From the NCBI RefSeq assembly GCF_905147045.1, contig NC_065889.1, positions 3,105,001 through 3,169,000 of the forward strand: a stretch of 64,000 bases of DNA, read 5' to 3'. The translations under genes and the position numbers were made by a program. The notes under the pieces are model-generated. The model was not told the DNA's origin. It did no database searches and saw only the letters and a list, made by a program, of their open reading frames with translations. Positions 41,801-50,465 of this stretch are shown here, in pieces (position 1 is the first letter of the stretch; every line of letters begins with the position of its first letter). Source of the DNA: Nymphalis io. Its lineage: Eukaryota > Arthropoda > Insecta > Lepidoptera > Nymphalidae.

Positions 41801-44800
41801 ATAGCTTATAAAGTTGAAAATCTCTCTCTTCTAAAATTTAAATAAAACAAACCTATTGTATTTTCAGAAGAAACAGACTCCCATATTTAAACATATAAAT
41901 ATATATTATATATTTTCACACCTAATTTAAACTTTCTTTTGTTCCAGGGTATAGGGCATGTGTCTGGCGGGCATATCAATCCGGCGGTGACCCTCGGCCT
42001 GTTCGCAGCAGGTGACATCAAACTGTTAAAAGCGATATTCTACATCGTAGTACAATGCCTTGGAGCGACGGCCGGAGCTGCATTCATAAGGGTAAGCGTA
42101 ATTTTAATTTAGAAATGGTTAATGATAAATGTATGAGTCTACCAATAACTCTAAAACCTTTTATTGTTTGTGTCATTACCGACACATGGTTTGTTTTTTT
42201 TGCGATTTTTTTTAATTATTAGCTAGCTAGCACATATTTCATATAAAGGAAATAGTAGTTATTTATACAAAGCTATATTCAATTTACACCATTCTACTTC
42301 CATTTCTACTTTATTTAAATTGGATTTTACAACGGCTTTCCTTCTAATGCATTTGTGCTTGAGGAGATATCAATTAGTCCTCATTTTTATTGATGGTATT
42401 TTCTATTTAATTTAACTGATATATTTATGTTAGTAATATTTAAAAAAAAACAGTTAAAGTACATAAAATTTACAATAAACTATTGTTATAGTTGTTACGG
42501 TTTTTTAATGATTGAAGAAGTTAATTATGAATTTTCTTTCGGAATACGGTCCAAAGCGCTTGTCAGCATTCTAATCTCCTTCTAGAGCACTGCCATGTAC
42601 GTGTGTTGAAATGAAAAAGTGCTGCTTGCCCTGACACTTATAGTCTCAGAATAAAGAAAAATCTGCAACGACCTTAGCTAACTTCTCATTAGTAAACAAA
42701 TCTGCGTGAGGAAAAAATATACATGATGTCTTCATATTAAGATTGACTGAAGTCGATCAATCTTTTTCCTTCACACTATTACGTTCAATCTTTTTTAATC
42801 ACATAATTCTTTCAATATGAAAAGTAAAATTTTATTAATTAATCTTCATCAATGCCTTAAGTATATACAAATAAAAATTGAAAGTAGCTTCAGTACAAAA
42901 ACGTGACCGCGTGGAATGGTGGCACGAATGTTAGCAGCATTTCCTTTTTGAATCGCAAAAAGTATTTGATTTAAAATGAATTGGATGCTTTTGTCATTCC
43001 ATTTTAAATCAAATCTAAAGTAAACTGCTAAAGTTACGCGTAGCGTACTAAAAATATCTTGCGCAGTTGGCTGTGGCTACAATCGGTCAGGAGGATATCC
43101 TTCTCATTATCATCATGACTTGAAAGACATCGTTGTATCCATAGCTACAAATACCTATCAATACCCATCAATGAATCGCTAGCATCTAAATATATATATT
43201 ATACCTAATTCTTAACTGGGCAAAGTAAAAAAAAATTACTTACTTTGTTTCCAGTTTGTCAGGATTTTTTTTGCCAGTTATTAACGAACTTTAGTGTTAT
43301 AAATTTGAAAAAAATGGAAATAAGAAACTAGTAGATAAAATGTATTAGAAATATACGAAATCATGTTTTCCTTAAATTTTCAAAAATGATTTTGAGGTTG
43401 AATTTCGAACACTGGCCGAACACTAAATATCAAACTGATTTAAAAAAAATGATGGACAGCAAGCAATTAAGACGATATCAACACGATCATTATGCCTTCA
43501 GATCGATTATATTATAGGTCTTTAATTGCGATGAATTTTGTAATTACCTGTTAAGAAAGACAATACTGTACGTGTTAATAATAATAAAATGTTTAAAGAC
43601 ATTACGGTATTTTAATTTTCAATGTTTCGATTCCACCGTTTCATTAATTATTGGCAAGATGCAATTAATACTTGTAATATCATCGTGGCCCGACCTCGCG
43701 TCAAGATGCTTAAGATGCGACATTTTACTCGCAAAGAGCAAGAAAAGACCATCAACTTAATATATCACGACTCGTATTAAATATAATTTATCTCATTTAT
43801 TACGAAGAATATACTTATTCTTAAATTAATAGTTTATAATATGTTTAGGCATCGTATCGCACACATATAGTTATTGTATACAAAAAGCAGCTCTATATGT
43901 ATCACAATGATAGGTATCATGGTTTAACTGCAACAGTACAGTAACAGCCTGTTAATGTCCCACTGCTGGGCTAAGGCCTCCTCTCCATTTTTAGGAGAAG
44001 GTTTGCAGCTTATTCCACCACGCTGCTCCAATGCGGGTTGATAGAATACACACGTGGCAGAATTTCAATAAAATTAGACACATGCAGGTTTCCTCACGAT
44101 GTTTCCCTTCACCGTCAAGCACGAGATGAATTATAAACACAAATTAAGCACATGAATATTTAGTGGTGCTTGCCCGGGTTTGAACCCACGATCATCGGTT
44201 AAGATTCACGCGTTTTTACCCCTAGGCCATCTCGGCTTTAACTGCAATCTAAAAAATAATTAATCTAAAAAAATAATTTATTACAGTTGGCTGTTCCAGA
44301 AGATAGGGTATTATCTTTCGGAATGACCCTACCAGGCGCCAATGTCACTGAACCCCAGGTATTTAATTTTGTATTAACTTAAATATATAAATTGTATGAA
44401 TATTATAAATTGTTTTAAGACAAACAGAAACTTTATATCTATGAACAGTTTTTCGGCTACCATTAAGCTTATTTTAAATGATAAAAAATAGTAATGAGAT
44501 TAAGTAATTCCTAAAATTTAGAAACATGAAAATTTAAAATATTACGAATTATACCAAAAATTTTGTACAAATTACATTGAATTATAAATACCTATGTCTT
44601 TGTGCTATGTTTGTTTGGCATCCTTTGCCTTGCTAACTTCCTTTTATGTATTCAGGCTCTACTTATCGAAGCACTGATAACCTTCGTACTAGTGCTAGTG
44701 GTGCACGGCGTGTGCGACGCGCGCCGCAACGACCTCAAAGGATCTGCTCCTCTAGCTATTGGACTCAGCATCACAGCCTGCCATGCTGCTTGCGTGAGTT

Positions 44801-45092
44801 CATAATATAATATATTTAAATAAATAAAAAAACTACGATGTTTCGACTCGCTTTATAGCTCAGAAACATAATATAAGCACATGTCTCAGTTGTTGTTATA
44901 GTGTTTACCTAGATGTATATCTAGTTTATATTAACATGTGTCTTAATCTGCAGATACCTTTCTCCGGCTCTAGCATGAACCCAGCGCGTTCTTTCGGCCC
45001 CGCTCTCGTCATGGGCAACTGGACTGCTCACTGGGTATGTCAATACTTTTGCATAAATATAGATTTTAACACATGATTAAACTAATTTCTAA

Positions 45093-45171
<79 letters not shown>

Positions 45172-47801
45172 ACTAAATACGACAAATGAGCCACACGCTT
45201 ATTGTGGATTATATTCACAAACACAATCGTCTTCAAATTGAATAACTATTTACGATAACACTGAAAGTATGAAGTTGTGTACAATTTATGTAATTGTTGA
45301 ATTGATCGTTGGCTTCAGCTGTCCGACTTAATATTTGTTGTGACTGTAAGTGTAACCTCGATAGTTTGTAAGCCTGCCAATCATTGCCATTATTCATAAA
45401 ATACAATTATTGAAGGCTTTTACAATATTTAACAAGATCAAAACAGCGATGAAACTGACAGCAATGGGACATTTACAAGCTTTTCATTTAATTTAACAGC
45501 AACATAGATTTAACTTATAAATTCAAACACTTACTTAGAAGTTAGATTTAAAAGGAAACATATAAGCTTATAGAACTGCGATTACTATGCATGTTAAGCC
45601 TTTCACTACTATCCGCTTATATTTATGTAAGTAGTAAAGAAAGTGCAGTTAACCGTTGGTCTTTATATATCTTTATTCCCGACACGGTTATCAGTTGTTT
45701 AGTTTAAAAAAGTTTTCTAATTTAAGTATACACATAAAAAGGTTTGATTTTAATAATTCTACCTTTTTTCTAATGGATCTGTTATGTATAGTATCTGTAT
45801 ATATGTTTGTGTGTGTCTTCTTATTTTATAGTATACTTATCTTATTTTATGTATTGTATAACGATAGGTTATGTTTTGAAATATATATGAAGTAGAATTT
45901 AAAAGGCCTAGATTTCTGTTTTATTAGGTTAAGGTAGGTAAGAGTGAGTGTTTGTAGTTTTACGTGTTTCATATATTTCCTACAACACTAATTTCTTTCG
46001 ACGTATTATTGCTTAAAATACTTAAAGTTCTCTAAATTCGACGTCGATTTTAACTGAAAAGGGCAGTTTAAAAATTTCATATAAATATATTCTTTGAGTA
46101 CGTCAAGTAATTATTCGCAACAGCCATATCACACGCGTCAATATTTTTATTAAACTTATATCTTATATAAAAAATAAATGTGAGATGAAAGTCCAGTTGC
46201 ATCGTGAGACGTCTAGTATCCCGTTACTGGCCATCACTTTCACTGCATCACGTTTATAACAAACGACTACATTAAGTATATATGAATATGCCGTGTTTCC
46301 GATTTAGCACACGTGACATAATAAAACATCTTATATAATATATAATCTCCACCTTTCTCCGGTAGAACATTCTGCATTCTAATAAATTATAAGCTTCGAA
46401 TTAATGATTAACTAACTACCAGGTGTATGGTAGCCGTAATCTCAAACCTTGTGCTAGAAAGGCGCAACCTTTAAAATTTAATTTAATATAAATAATACCA
46501 TAGATTTGCTAAAATGCGTTCGTAATAACACTTATTTTATACGTATAAAATTGTTAGAAAAGAAATATTTTATAATATAATTAGTCAGTAACTAACTTAA
46601 ATGAGACGCATCTCGAATTAATAAATCTGTTAATAAAGATAAAAAAGCAGTAACTATAATGTAGCCCCTACGTCGGGATATTCTTAACTTATTTCAAGAA
46701 ATATTGTAATCTGCCACACAACATTATTACTGCTCGTTTTAGTAATATATAAATTGTCCTTTTACTTTCATACAATAATTCCCGTTTACACTTATTGTTA
46801 CAAAAGATAGAGATATTCAAATTATTGAGCCAATATAAGATATCATAAAAGAAAATGTAAAATGTAACAGTCAGGCAATGTCCCACTGTTGGGCAAAGGT
46901 CTCTCTGAAAAAGGTCTGTTGAGCGTAAGGTTTGAAGCTTACTCCACCATACTACGTCGATGCGGGTGGTACACATATGGCAGAATTTCATATGACAGAT
47001 GCGGGTTTCCTTACGATATTTTTCTGCACCGCTGAACACGAGTTATTATAAGCACGAATTAAACCCATAAAAATTCAGTGGTGCTTGCCCGGGACTGAAC
47101 CCTCCATCTTCGGTGAACAATCACGTGTTCGAGCCACTCACCATCTCAATTCTGTTAAATGTAAATACAACCATGACAGTGTCAATTAGTGCAAGGTCAG
47201 AAATTTTCCACAAAGTAAATATTATATATGAAGCGTTAGATGTTAACAAACATATTGATAGAAGTGTGTTAGTTTATCCCATTAAGTTTACTTTGTTAGC
47301 AAATAATTTTAAAGGTCAAATGTGTTAGCGTCCATGTTTGTTACGAATTATTGTCCACGGAAATTAAATATTTAATGGCGCTCTATTTCACACGCTTAAG
47401 TTTTTTTTAAATGTTTTTATTATAATAAGTTCTCTTCTTCAGAAAATATTTCACGAAAATATAATTTCTGTATTATATCTAATTGTGACACAGATTAAAA
47501 ACTTTATTTTTTTATGAAACAGTACTTAGTTTATGACATTACATGCTTGTTGCTAATTATTTTAGTTTCCAATATATTGCTAAATATTAAAATCGTTATA
47601 ATATGATTATCATAGTTAGTTATCATATTTTTTCAGACATATTGAAAAATATATACACCTATTTTAAAACTTAATTTTTTTTTGTTTTTATTTTAGGTAT
47701 ATTGGGTGGGTCCGATTGTTGGAGGTGTAATCGCAGGCCTTCTTTACAAGTACGTGCTTCGTATCGGCAAGACAGGTGACAGCGGCTCATACGATTTATA
47801 A
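8058..47801 (+). CDS. Drip: aquaporin, DRIP/PRIP water-channel group (complete gene, 7 coding exons)
   Basis: Membrane water channel of the MIP family. The CDS joins 8058-8094, 10471-10667, 41948-42091, 44287-44358, 44656-44793, 44954-45034 and 47697-47801. All introns are GT-AG, phases chain without a break, and the product is 257 residues, the usual aquaporin length. Six hydrophobic segments are visible. NPA box 1 is Asn89-Pro90-Ala91 (SGGHINPAVT) and NPA box 2 is Asn205-Pro206-Ala207 (SGSSMNPARSFGPA). By spacing to the NPA boxes, the aromatic/arginine filter is Phe69, His193, Ser202 and Arg208, the water-selective pattern. Ser209, Ala213, Tyr225 and Trp226 also fit water rather than glycerol channels. 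Asn145-Val-Thr in loop C is a possible glycosylation site. By eye the protein is closest to insect DRIP (ADITDNKLIWR, QALLIEALITF, HWVYWVGPI), but PRIP cannot be excluded without a tree. In insects such channels serve Malpighian tubule and gut water transport. Confidence 0.95.
8095..10470 (+). other. aquaporin intron 1 (2.4 kb)
   Basis: Donor GTAAGT and acceptor TTTCCACAG. AT-rich with no recognisable repeat family copy. Near its 3' end are an imperfect 30-bp direct repeat (9981-10010 and 10373-10403) and two hairpins (10010-10063 and 10294-10342). Confidence 0.75.
9981..10403. repeat. imperfect 30-bp direct repeats flanking two hairpins
   Basis: 9981-10010 and 10373-10403 share ATGGAAGA, TCGA and TGACTGATTGAC in the same order. 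Between them lie an imperfect hairpin (10010-10063, CGAG-AAAAGACG pairing with CGTCTTTTGCTCG, with an 8-9 nt bulge in the left arm) and a perfect 16-bp stem with a 17-nt loop (10294-10309 with 10327-10342). Confidence 0.7.
10471..10667 (+). CDS. Drip: aquaporin exon 2 (transmembrane segments 1 and 2)
   Basis: Acceptor TTTCCACAG, phase 1 in, phase 0 out, donor GTATGT. Encodes residues 13-78. These include the family motif ADITDNK...WRQLVAELIGTF leading into membrane segment 1, then segment 2 with Phe69, the first residue of the selectivity filter. A GTG or TTG start inside the preceding intron would give a longer open frame, but that extension is intronic. Confidence 0.95.
11896..12117 (-). 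repeat. family A SINE, 5'-truncated
   Basis: The minus strand carries the family A body and 3' end (revcomp of CAGTGGGACATTAACAAACT at the low end), stopping at the central ATGAATTATAAACA segment. The tRNA head on the same strand is missing. It abuts a plus-strand family A head. Confidence 0.8.
12119..12245 (+). repeat. family A SINE, head half, inverted relative to neighbour
   Basis: A plus-strand tRNA-like head with box A (TGGCCTAGTGGTTAG) and B box (GGTTCAAACCC), followed by the body up to TTTATAATTTATTATCAACA. Together with 11896-12117 it forms a head-half/tail-half inverted pair. Confidence 0.8.
12655..13026 (-). repeat. family C tRNA-derived SINE, full length
   Basis: About 370 bp. 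The minus-strand head (12955-13026) shows a box A (TGGTCTAGTGGCTA) and a B box (GGTTCAATTCCC). The body ends at the low-coordinate side with AGACCGATTTCGACCACGGC. It is paralogous to 62427-62760. An open frame across it is an artefact of the repeat. Confidence 0.85.
15330..15624 (+). repeat. family B SINE-like element, full length
   Basis: Complete copy, from TTTTTTATAGAATAGGAAGG to CTCTACCACCAGTA. An ORF of 87 codons crosses it but is a repeat artefact. Read on the opposite strand, the element could be taken as beginning at its TGGTGGTAGGGC end. No clear pol III boxes were found, so its class is uncertain. Confidence 0.85.
17085..17280 (-). repeat. family C SINE, degraded
   Basis: Matches the head-proximal half of 12655-13026 (CACGTGCTTTC.GAGGCAC, CCAACTTCTAAGCTCCGGGC, TTGACAGAAAAA) with many substitutions. 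The tRNA-like end lies near 17220-17280. Confidence 0.6.
17729..18036 (+). repeat. family A SINE, full length
   Basis: Plus-strand head with a box A-like ATGGCCCAGTGGTAAG and a B box (GGTTCAAACCC), the whole body, and the conserved 3' end GCCCAGCAGTGGGACATTCG plus CAGGCTGTTACT. A 140-codon minus-strand frame here (17603-18025) is repeat sequence. Confidence 0.9.
18262..18384 (+). repeat. family A SINE, strongly degraded fragment
   Basis: Recognisable by AATCTCGTAATCAGCAGTGA (18264-18283), GGAAACCCACATGTG and GGGCATTTTCAGGCTATTAC. It lacks the tRNA head and much of the 3' body. Confidence 0.5.
20612..20880 (-). repeat. family C SINE, degraded
   Basis: Weak but collinear match to family C: GGCCGACTATTCTCAACGGA, then TTTGCGCAGGA, GCGTGCTTTTTGGCGTCGGA and GTTACTGAAAAATTCTGA. 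The head region is diverged. Confidence 0.5.
23330..23400. promoter_or_regulatory. GC-rich patch with CACGTG E-box inside intron 2
   Basis: About 70 bp of GC-rich, CpG-containing DNA (GCGCACGTGTCCGCTCCGCT and following) stands out in an AT-rich intron. It contains an E-box palindrome CACGTG at 23338-23343. It does not match any repeat family in the window. It may be an enhancer or a fragment of an unrelated insertion. Confidence 0.25.
24604..24611. promoter_or_regulatory. palindromic E-box TCACGTGA
   Basis: A perfect 8-bp TCACGTGA, the kind of site bound by bHLH-zip factors such as MITF/TFEB or USF. It is a single match inside a long intron. Confidence 0.2.
24926..25090 (+). repeat. family C SINE, head half, degraded
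   Basis: Plus-strand head with GTCTAGTAACTAG (box A-like) and AGTTCGAATCTTGGATCG (B box-like), followed by the body motifs CTGACAATAAATTCTCAGTA and GCCCGGAGTTGGGAA. Truncated after about 160 bp. Confidence 0.65.
26730..26875 (+). repeat. 3' end of a dispersed element (AAGCGTAA...GACAGACAG motif)
   Basis: The tail motif AAATTTTATCAATATCGG...GTGAAAGCGTAA.AGACAGACAG...CACATTTATAATTTTAGTATAG is shared by many dispersed lepidopteran elements. The 5' limit is unclear and may reach about 26560. Confidence 0.45.
27108..27413 (-). repeat. family A SINE, full length
   Basis: Minus-strand copy with its 3' end at the low coordinate (TACTGTACTG tail after CAGGCTGTTA) and its tRNA-like head at 27350-27413. 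Box A and B box (GGTTCAAACCC) are well preserved. Confidence 0.9.
28802..28926 (+). repeat. family A SINE, internally deleted fragment
   Basis: Central segment (GTTTATAATTCATCTTATGC, GGAAAACATCGTAAGGAAAC) joined directly to the 3' end (GAGAGTGCCAGCAGTGAAAC, AACAGGCTGTTACTT). The middle of the element is missing. Confidence 0.7.
29045..29264 (-). repeat. family B element, diverged, inverted
   Basis: Reverse orientation relative to 15330-15624: TGTGTAAGCCCATCTGGGTA, ACAGGCACAAGGGACATAAC, TTCCCAAGGTTGGTGGC, ending in ATTTTATAAAAAAA. Several internal deletions. Confidence 0.7.
31283..31410 (-). repeat. family B element, fragment
   Basis: TTACTAGTGATAGGGCTTTG, GTAAGCTCGTCTGGGTAGGT and GGCGCATTGGTTGCCA identify an inverted, internally deleted copy. 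Confidence 0.7.
31988..32090 (+). repeat. family A SINE, degraded 3' fragment
   Basis: AAAGCGGCATGGTGGTTTCA, TCTTCTCCCCTCTAACAGAG and CCTTAGCCCTATGGGACATT follow the order of the family A 3' half with many changes. Confidence 0.5.
36786..37125. repeat. palindromic (TA)n cluster with repeated flanking unit
   Basis: The unit GCTATTAAAAGAAGATTATA plus TACATATATA occurs at 36786 and again at 36938, each followed by a long TA run. The cluster closes with TATAATCTTCTTT (37113-37125), the reverse complement of the unit's AAAGAAGATTATA. Within it, GATTATATACATATAT (36799-36814) and its exact reverse complement (36897-36912) bracket the first TA tract, giving a long near-perfect palindrome. Confidence 0.85.
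37380..37445 (+). promoter_or_regulatory. GC-rich patch, possible alternative start or enhancer
   Basis: The sequence CCGGCGCAGGCGCAGTCGGA and following (to about 37445) is GC-rich in an AT-rich intron. It is preceded by an AT-rich TAATATAT about 15-20 bp upstream, and a donor-like AAGGTGAAA lies near 37514. Any transcript from here would lack the first two membrane segments, so an untranslated exon or enhancer is more plausible than a protein isoform. Confidence 0.25.
37975..38234 (-). repeat. tRNA-derived SINE-like element, family D, copy 2
   Basis: Near-identical to 1181-1440 over its whole 260 bp, including the perfect B box (GGTTCGATTCC) on the minus strand and an ATAATAATA run at the low-coordinate end. 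The few differences are mostly transitions. Confidence 0.85.
38804..38831. repeat. (TA)n microsatellite
   Basis: About 14 TA units in intron 2. Confidence 0.85.
39424..39595 (+). repeat. family A SINE, 5' half
   Basis: Plus-strand tRNA-like head (GAGCCGAGATGGCCCTGTGG; diverged B box GGATTCAAATCC) and body up to GGAAACCTGCATGAG. The 3' half is missing. Confidence 0.8.
40540..40740. repeat. possible degenerate element with GATACGTTTCCGATTC motifs
   Basis: Several imperfect repeats of a GTTACGATACGTTTCCGATT-like motif occur here and at 40494-40515. They sit between CTAATTCTACTA and TTTAGAATTGGCCCTC. It looks like a small non-autonomous element, but no clean termini or target duplication were found. 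Confidence 0.3.
41948..42091 (+). CDS. Drip: aquaporin exon 3 (NPA box 1, segment 3)
   Basis: Acceptor TTTTGTTCCAG, donor GTAAGC, phase 0 at both ends. Encodes residues 79-126: GIGHVSGGHINPAVTLGLF with the first NPA half-helix, then membrane segment 3 (IFYIVVQCLGATAGAAFIR). Confidence 0.97.
42092..44286 (+). other. aquaporin intron 3 (2.2 kb)
   Basis: GT-AG intron. Its only recognisable content is a full-length family A SINE at 43934-44236 with target-site duplications, about 50 bp before exon 4. Confidence 0.85.
43923..44247 (-). repeat. family A SINE, full length with 11-bp target-site duplication
   Basis: The element (43934-44236) is in minus orientation, with the 3' tail at the low end (revcomp of TTACTGTACTG) and the tRNA head at the high end. 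TTTAACTGCAA flanks it at 43923-43933 and 44237-44247, a perfect duplication that marks a fairly recent retrotransposition into aquaporin intron 3. Confidence 0.93.
44287..44358 (+). CDS. Drip: aquaporin exon 4 (loop C)
   Basis: Acceptor TTATTACAG, donor GTATTT, 24 codons, phase 0. Encodes residues 127-150, the extracellular loop C, with a potential N-glycosylation sequon Asn145-Val-Thr147. Confidence 0.93.
44656..44793 (+). CDS. Drip: aquaporin exon 5 (segments 4 and 5)
   Basis: Acceptor TGTATTCAG, donor GTGAGT, 46 codons, phase 0. Encodes residues 151-196: membrane segment 4 (ALLIEALITFVLVLVV), loop D (DARRNDLKGSAPLA) and segment 5 with filter residue His193. The exon is visibly GC-richer than its flanks. 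Confidence 0.97.
44954..45034 (+). CDS. Drip: aquaporin exon 6 (NPA box 2)
   Basis: Acceptor AATCTGCAG, donor GTATGT, 27 codons, phase 0. Encodes residues 197-223 with FSGSSMNPARSFGPALV: the second NPA box, Ser202 at the position that is the mercury-sensitive Cys189 in human AQP1, and filter Arg208. Confidence 0.97.
45098..45166. repeat. (TA)n microsatellite, about 34 units
   Basis: Uninterrupted TA tract of about 69 bp, starting some 60 bp downstream of the exon 6 donor. Confidence 0.92.
46862..47153 (-). repeat. family A SINE, full length, diverged
   Basis: Low end TGTAACAGTCAGGCAATGTC plus CCACTGTTGGGC; high end GCTTGCCCGGGACTGAACCC with a diverged tRNA head. It is older than the copies at 43934 and 27108, judging by substitutions. 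Confidence 0.8.
47697..47801 (+). CDS. Drip: aquaporin exon 7 (segment 6, C-terminus, stop)
   Basis: Acceptor TTTATTTTAG preceded by a long pyrimidine tract. Encodes residues 224-257: VYWVGPIVGGVIAGLLYKYV (membrane segment 6, with Tyr225-Trp226), then a short cytosolic tail ending GSYDL and TAA at 47799-47801. Confidence 0.96.
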   Translation, partial: VYWVGPIVGGVIAGLLYKYVLRIGKTGDSGSYDL

Positions 47802-47897
47802 GTTTCATGCGCACGCGCATTCACGCTATGTGCCTTAGCTGTCTCTCGCATAATATACTGTTGTTGGCGATTTTTTTCATATGATTTGTTATATTAA

Positions 47898-47903
47898 AAT
47901 AAA
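47898..47903 (+). terminator. polyadenylation signal AATAAA of the aquaporin gene
   Basis: The first AATAAA after the stop, about 97 bp downstream. Further A-rich AATAAA-like hexamers near 47960-47985 could serve as alternatives. Confidence 0.5.
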
Positions 47904-48725
47904 TTGTTAATATCAAGAGATCTGATTATGATACCATCATTATATAAACACACGATGTTAATTAAAAAAATAAAATAAAAAAACCTTTGATATTAGTTGA
48001 CACTTATGCGAGAGACTTCTGCTTTATAAGCTCATTAATAGAAACTTATTTTAATACACTGTTATATATAATCATAGTATCAATTTATAAGATTTATTGA
48101 TGAGCTTATATTTTCTTTATTTTCTATATTAATATTAAATCCAAAGTGAATTTGAAACGAAATGTCGAAATTTTTGTTATTTTTTATGGTGAATAATATG
48201 GTGCAAGTACAAGAAAATATTGTTGAATGATTTTGTTTAAGCAATATCATTTACATTTTCTTACATATTTCTGATTATATTTAGCGCTTTATATTCTCCA
48301 TAACAACAAATACCATACAAAGACTCCAACGGTCGTATATAAGATAAATTATATTATTTAGATTTATATAAGATAGGGATTACAAAAGTATTAAGTTTAT
48401 TTATGTTAATATTTAAGTTAAGTATAATACAACATGTTTGTATTCGAATGCACGAGGTTTGTAACGTGAGGACCATATGTCGCATGTCAGACATCACTCA
48501 CTAAATGTTATTTGCGAAATATATACTATTGCTAAAATGTATTTTCGTTTTCTTTCCTGTACCTTTTGTATCGTCTTATCTGTGATATTATTTATTACAA
48601 ATAATTGTCGATTATTTTATAATAGAAAACTATGATTATGACTTTTTTCTTTGAATGGCCAAAAGATTTGTTGTCTTTATGTAAATAATTCTAAATCAAT
48701 TCTTAATTCCTAGATGGTTTTATGC

Positions 48726-48866
48726 AGTCTGGGTATGTCCCACCAGGTTCCCAAGGTTTGTTGCGCATTGGCGATGTAAGGAATGGTTAATATTTCATAC
48801 AGCGTCAATGTCAATTCGTGGTGGTGACCTTCGGACTCATTTTCCCGTCCGTCTACTTTTTTGTAT
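48726..48866 (-). repeat. family B element, degraded fragment
   Basis: Inverted copy recognised by GTTCCCAAGG, TTGCGCATTGGCGATGTAAG and GAATGGTTAA, ending near CCGTCCGTCTACTTTTTTG. Heavily deleted. Confidence 0.55.
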
Positions 48867-50372
48867 ACATAATCAAATTAAATGTAGTTACCGTCATGAA
48901 ATTTAAAGTTACTTTTACTGATTAGTTACATACAACGAATAATGCAAGCGCAAGGTACGGTATAACATTCAACCCACATAATATTAACCTAAATATTTAA
49001 GTCCATAATTAATGCGAGGTTCATTTACAAGTGTAATCGTGTTTGATTGCATTAGGTTCAATGAACTGTCTCTATTATTTTGTGTCAATGTAGACTGCAG
49101 TCCGTAATCTGTACGCAACTGCCTACTATTGTACTAAACTATTTCTCAAAGTTCACTCATGTAATGTTCTCGGCATTTAATTTAATCTGATATCTTTGGA
49201 ACGTATGGGTATAAACAATTATTATTATCAAGAATGTTTATTTATTCAGAAATCATTAAATATTTACGTAGTATCAGTTTGCACTATTGTGTCCGTATAT
49301 CAGTTCGGTTTAATATATTTGTAATATCATTACAACGTTTCTAAGGAAACACATTACGGATTACGTTAATTGTTTTTTTTTTGCAAATATTTATGAGAGA
49401 AATATTTTGAAAAATATACAACTCTGACCTCAGTGCTTTTCTATCGAATAGAAGACGGAACTGCGAGTTTGTAGAACTACATGAGATAATTTTATCAATA
49501 TTGTGCTTATAGTTAAAATTATAGAACTATTTTTGATCCCAATTATTGAGTAAAATTAATTATGTTTCCGGTGTAAATAAATAAATATGTGGATTATTCA
49601 TCCAGGAAGTATTTCTTTAAAACTACCACTTTACCTATCATTATTTTTTCGTGGTTAGGATATTTAAATTGAAGTAAACATAACAGTATTATGATTATGT
49701 CAGGCTTCAGGCAAAGTAAACCGTGAGATGTATATTCGTCAAATCGTCGTGTTATAAACTTATGTAAGAAATTGTATGGATTTATTCTTTAATAAATACA
49801 TTGTAAGGCAAAAAGTTTTATAAAACAATTACAGACGTGGGCGCTTTTAGCGAGTAGGACGTGTGTATGCAAGGTCTCTGCATGTTTTTTCGCATACTGA
49901 TCATGGTACTACATATTGAAATACATAAGTTAATTCTGAATATACGTTTATAGAATAAACATAAATGAGTATGTAAAAGCGGTTTTATTGCTTTTAGCAA
50001 TATTTTCCAGATAACCTTTGCTGAGAAATTTTTTCAACAAAAATGTGTATGTGTAATAAAATCCTTAATAAATAAACTAGGTATATATATACGAATACAT
50101 AATAAAATACAATTAATAAATATAAAATATCCATACTATACATAACATGTAATTTTAATCTAAAGATTACGTTGAAATTAGCTTTTATTAAAAAAATATT
50201 CGCATTGATATATATTTCGTATTATCAAGTTCAATTAATAATTAGTTTAATTTGAAAATAAATACTCTCGAACTACCAAAAATATATTAATAAATAAAGA
50301 TGAGTATTCAGATTGTAATTAAACGATAGTGAAGACAGTGAGGTGCTGCATACGAAGTATCTGCCCAAATAA

Positions 50373-50465
50373 TAAAAAAATATTTTTATTTATATGTTTG
50401 CCATTTCGTATAATCGTTTTATGTATACACTTTACACGTGTAAAGTCGGTACGGGTAGCTAGTAT
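50373..50465 (-). repeat. possible dispersed-element terminus
   Basis: On the minus strand ACTAGCTACCCGTACCGACT resembles the start of the element at 3737-4488. No other diagnostic sequence is present. Confidence 0.3.

Larger units (their letters stand above)
10668..41947 (+). other. aquaporin intron 2 (31.3 kb)
   Basis: Donor GTATGT and acceptor TTTTGTTCCAG bracket 31,280 bp with no conserved coding sequence on either strand. It carries most family A, B, C and D repeats of the window and the TA palindrome cluster at 36.8-37.1 kb. It also has two unusual GC-rich patches (about 23330-23400 and 37380-37445). Long repeat-poor stretches (13.0-15.3, 18.4-20.6, 20.9-24.9, 25.1-26.7, 32.1-36.7 and 39.6-41.9 kb) show only AT-rich sequence and nothing I can name. 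Confidence 0.85.
45035..47696 (+). other. aquaporin intron 6 (2.7 kb)
   Basis: GT-AG intron with a long (TA)n tract at its 5' end (45098-45166) and a degraded family A SINE at 46862-47153. A 116-codon minus-strand frame over the SINE is repeat sequence. Confidence 0.85.

Noticed and set aside
46689..47039. 116-codon minus-strand frame in aquaporin intron 6
   Set aside because: Overlaps a diverged family A SINE; no recognisable domain.
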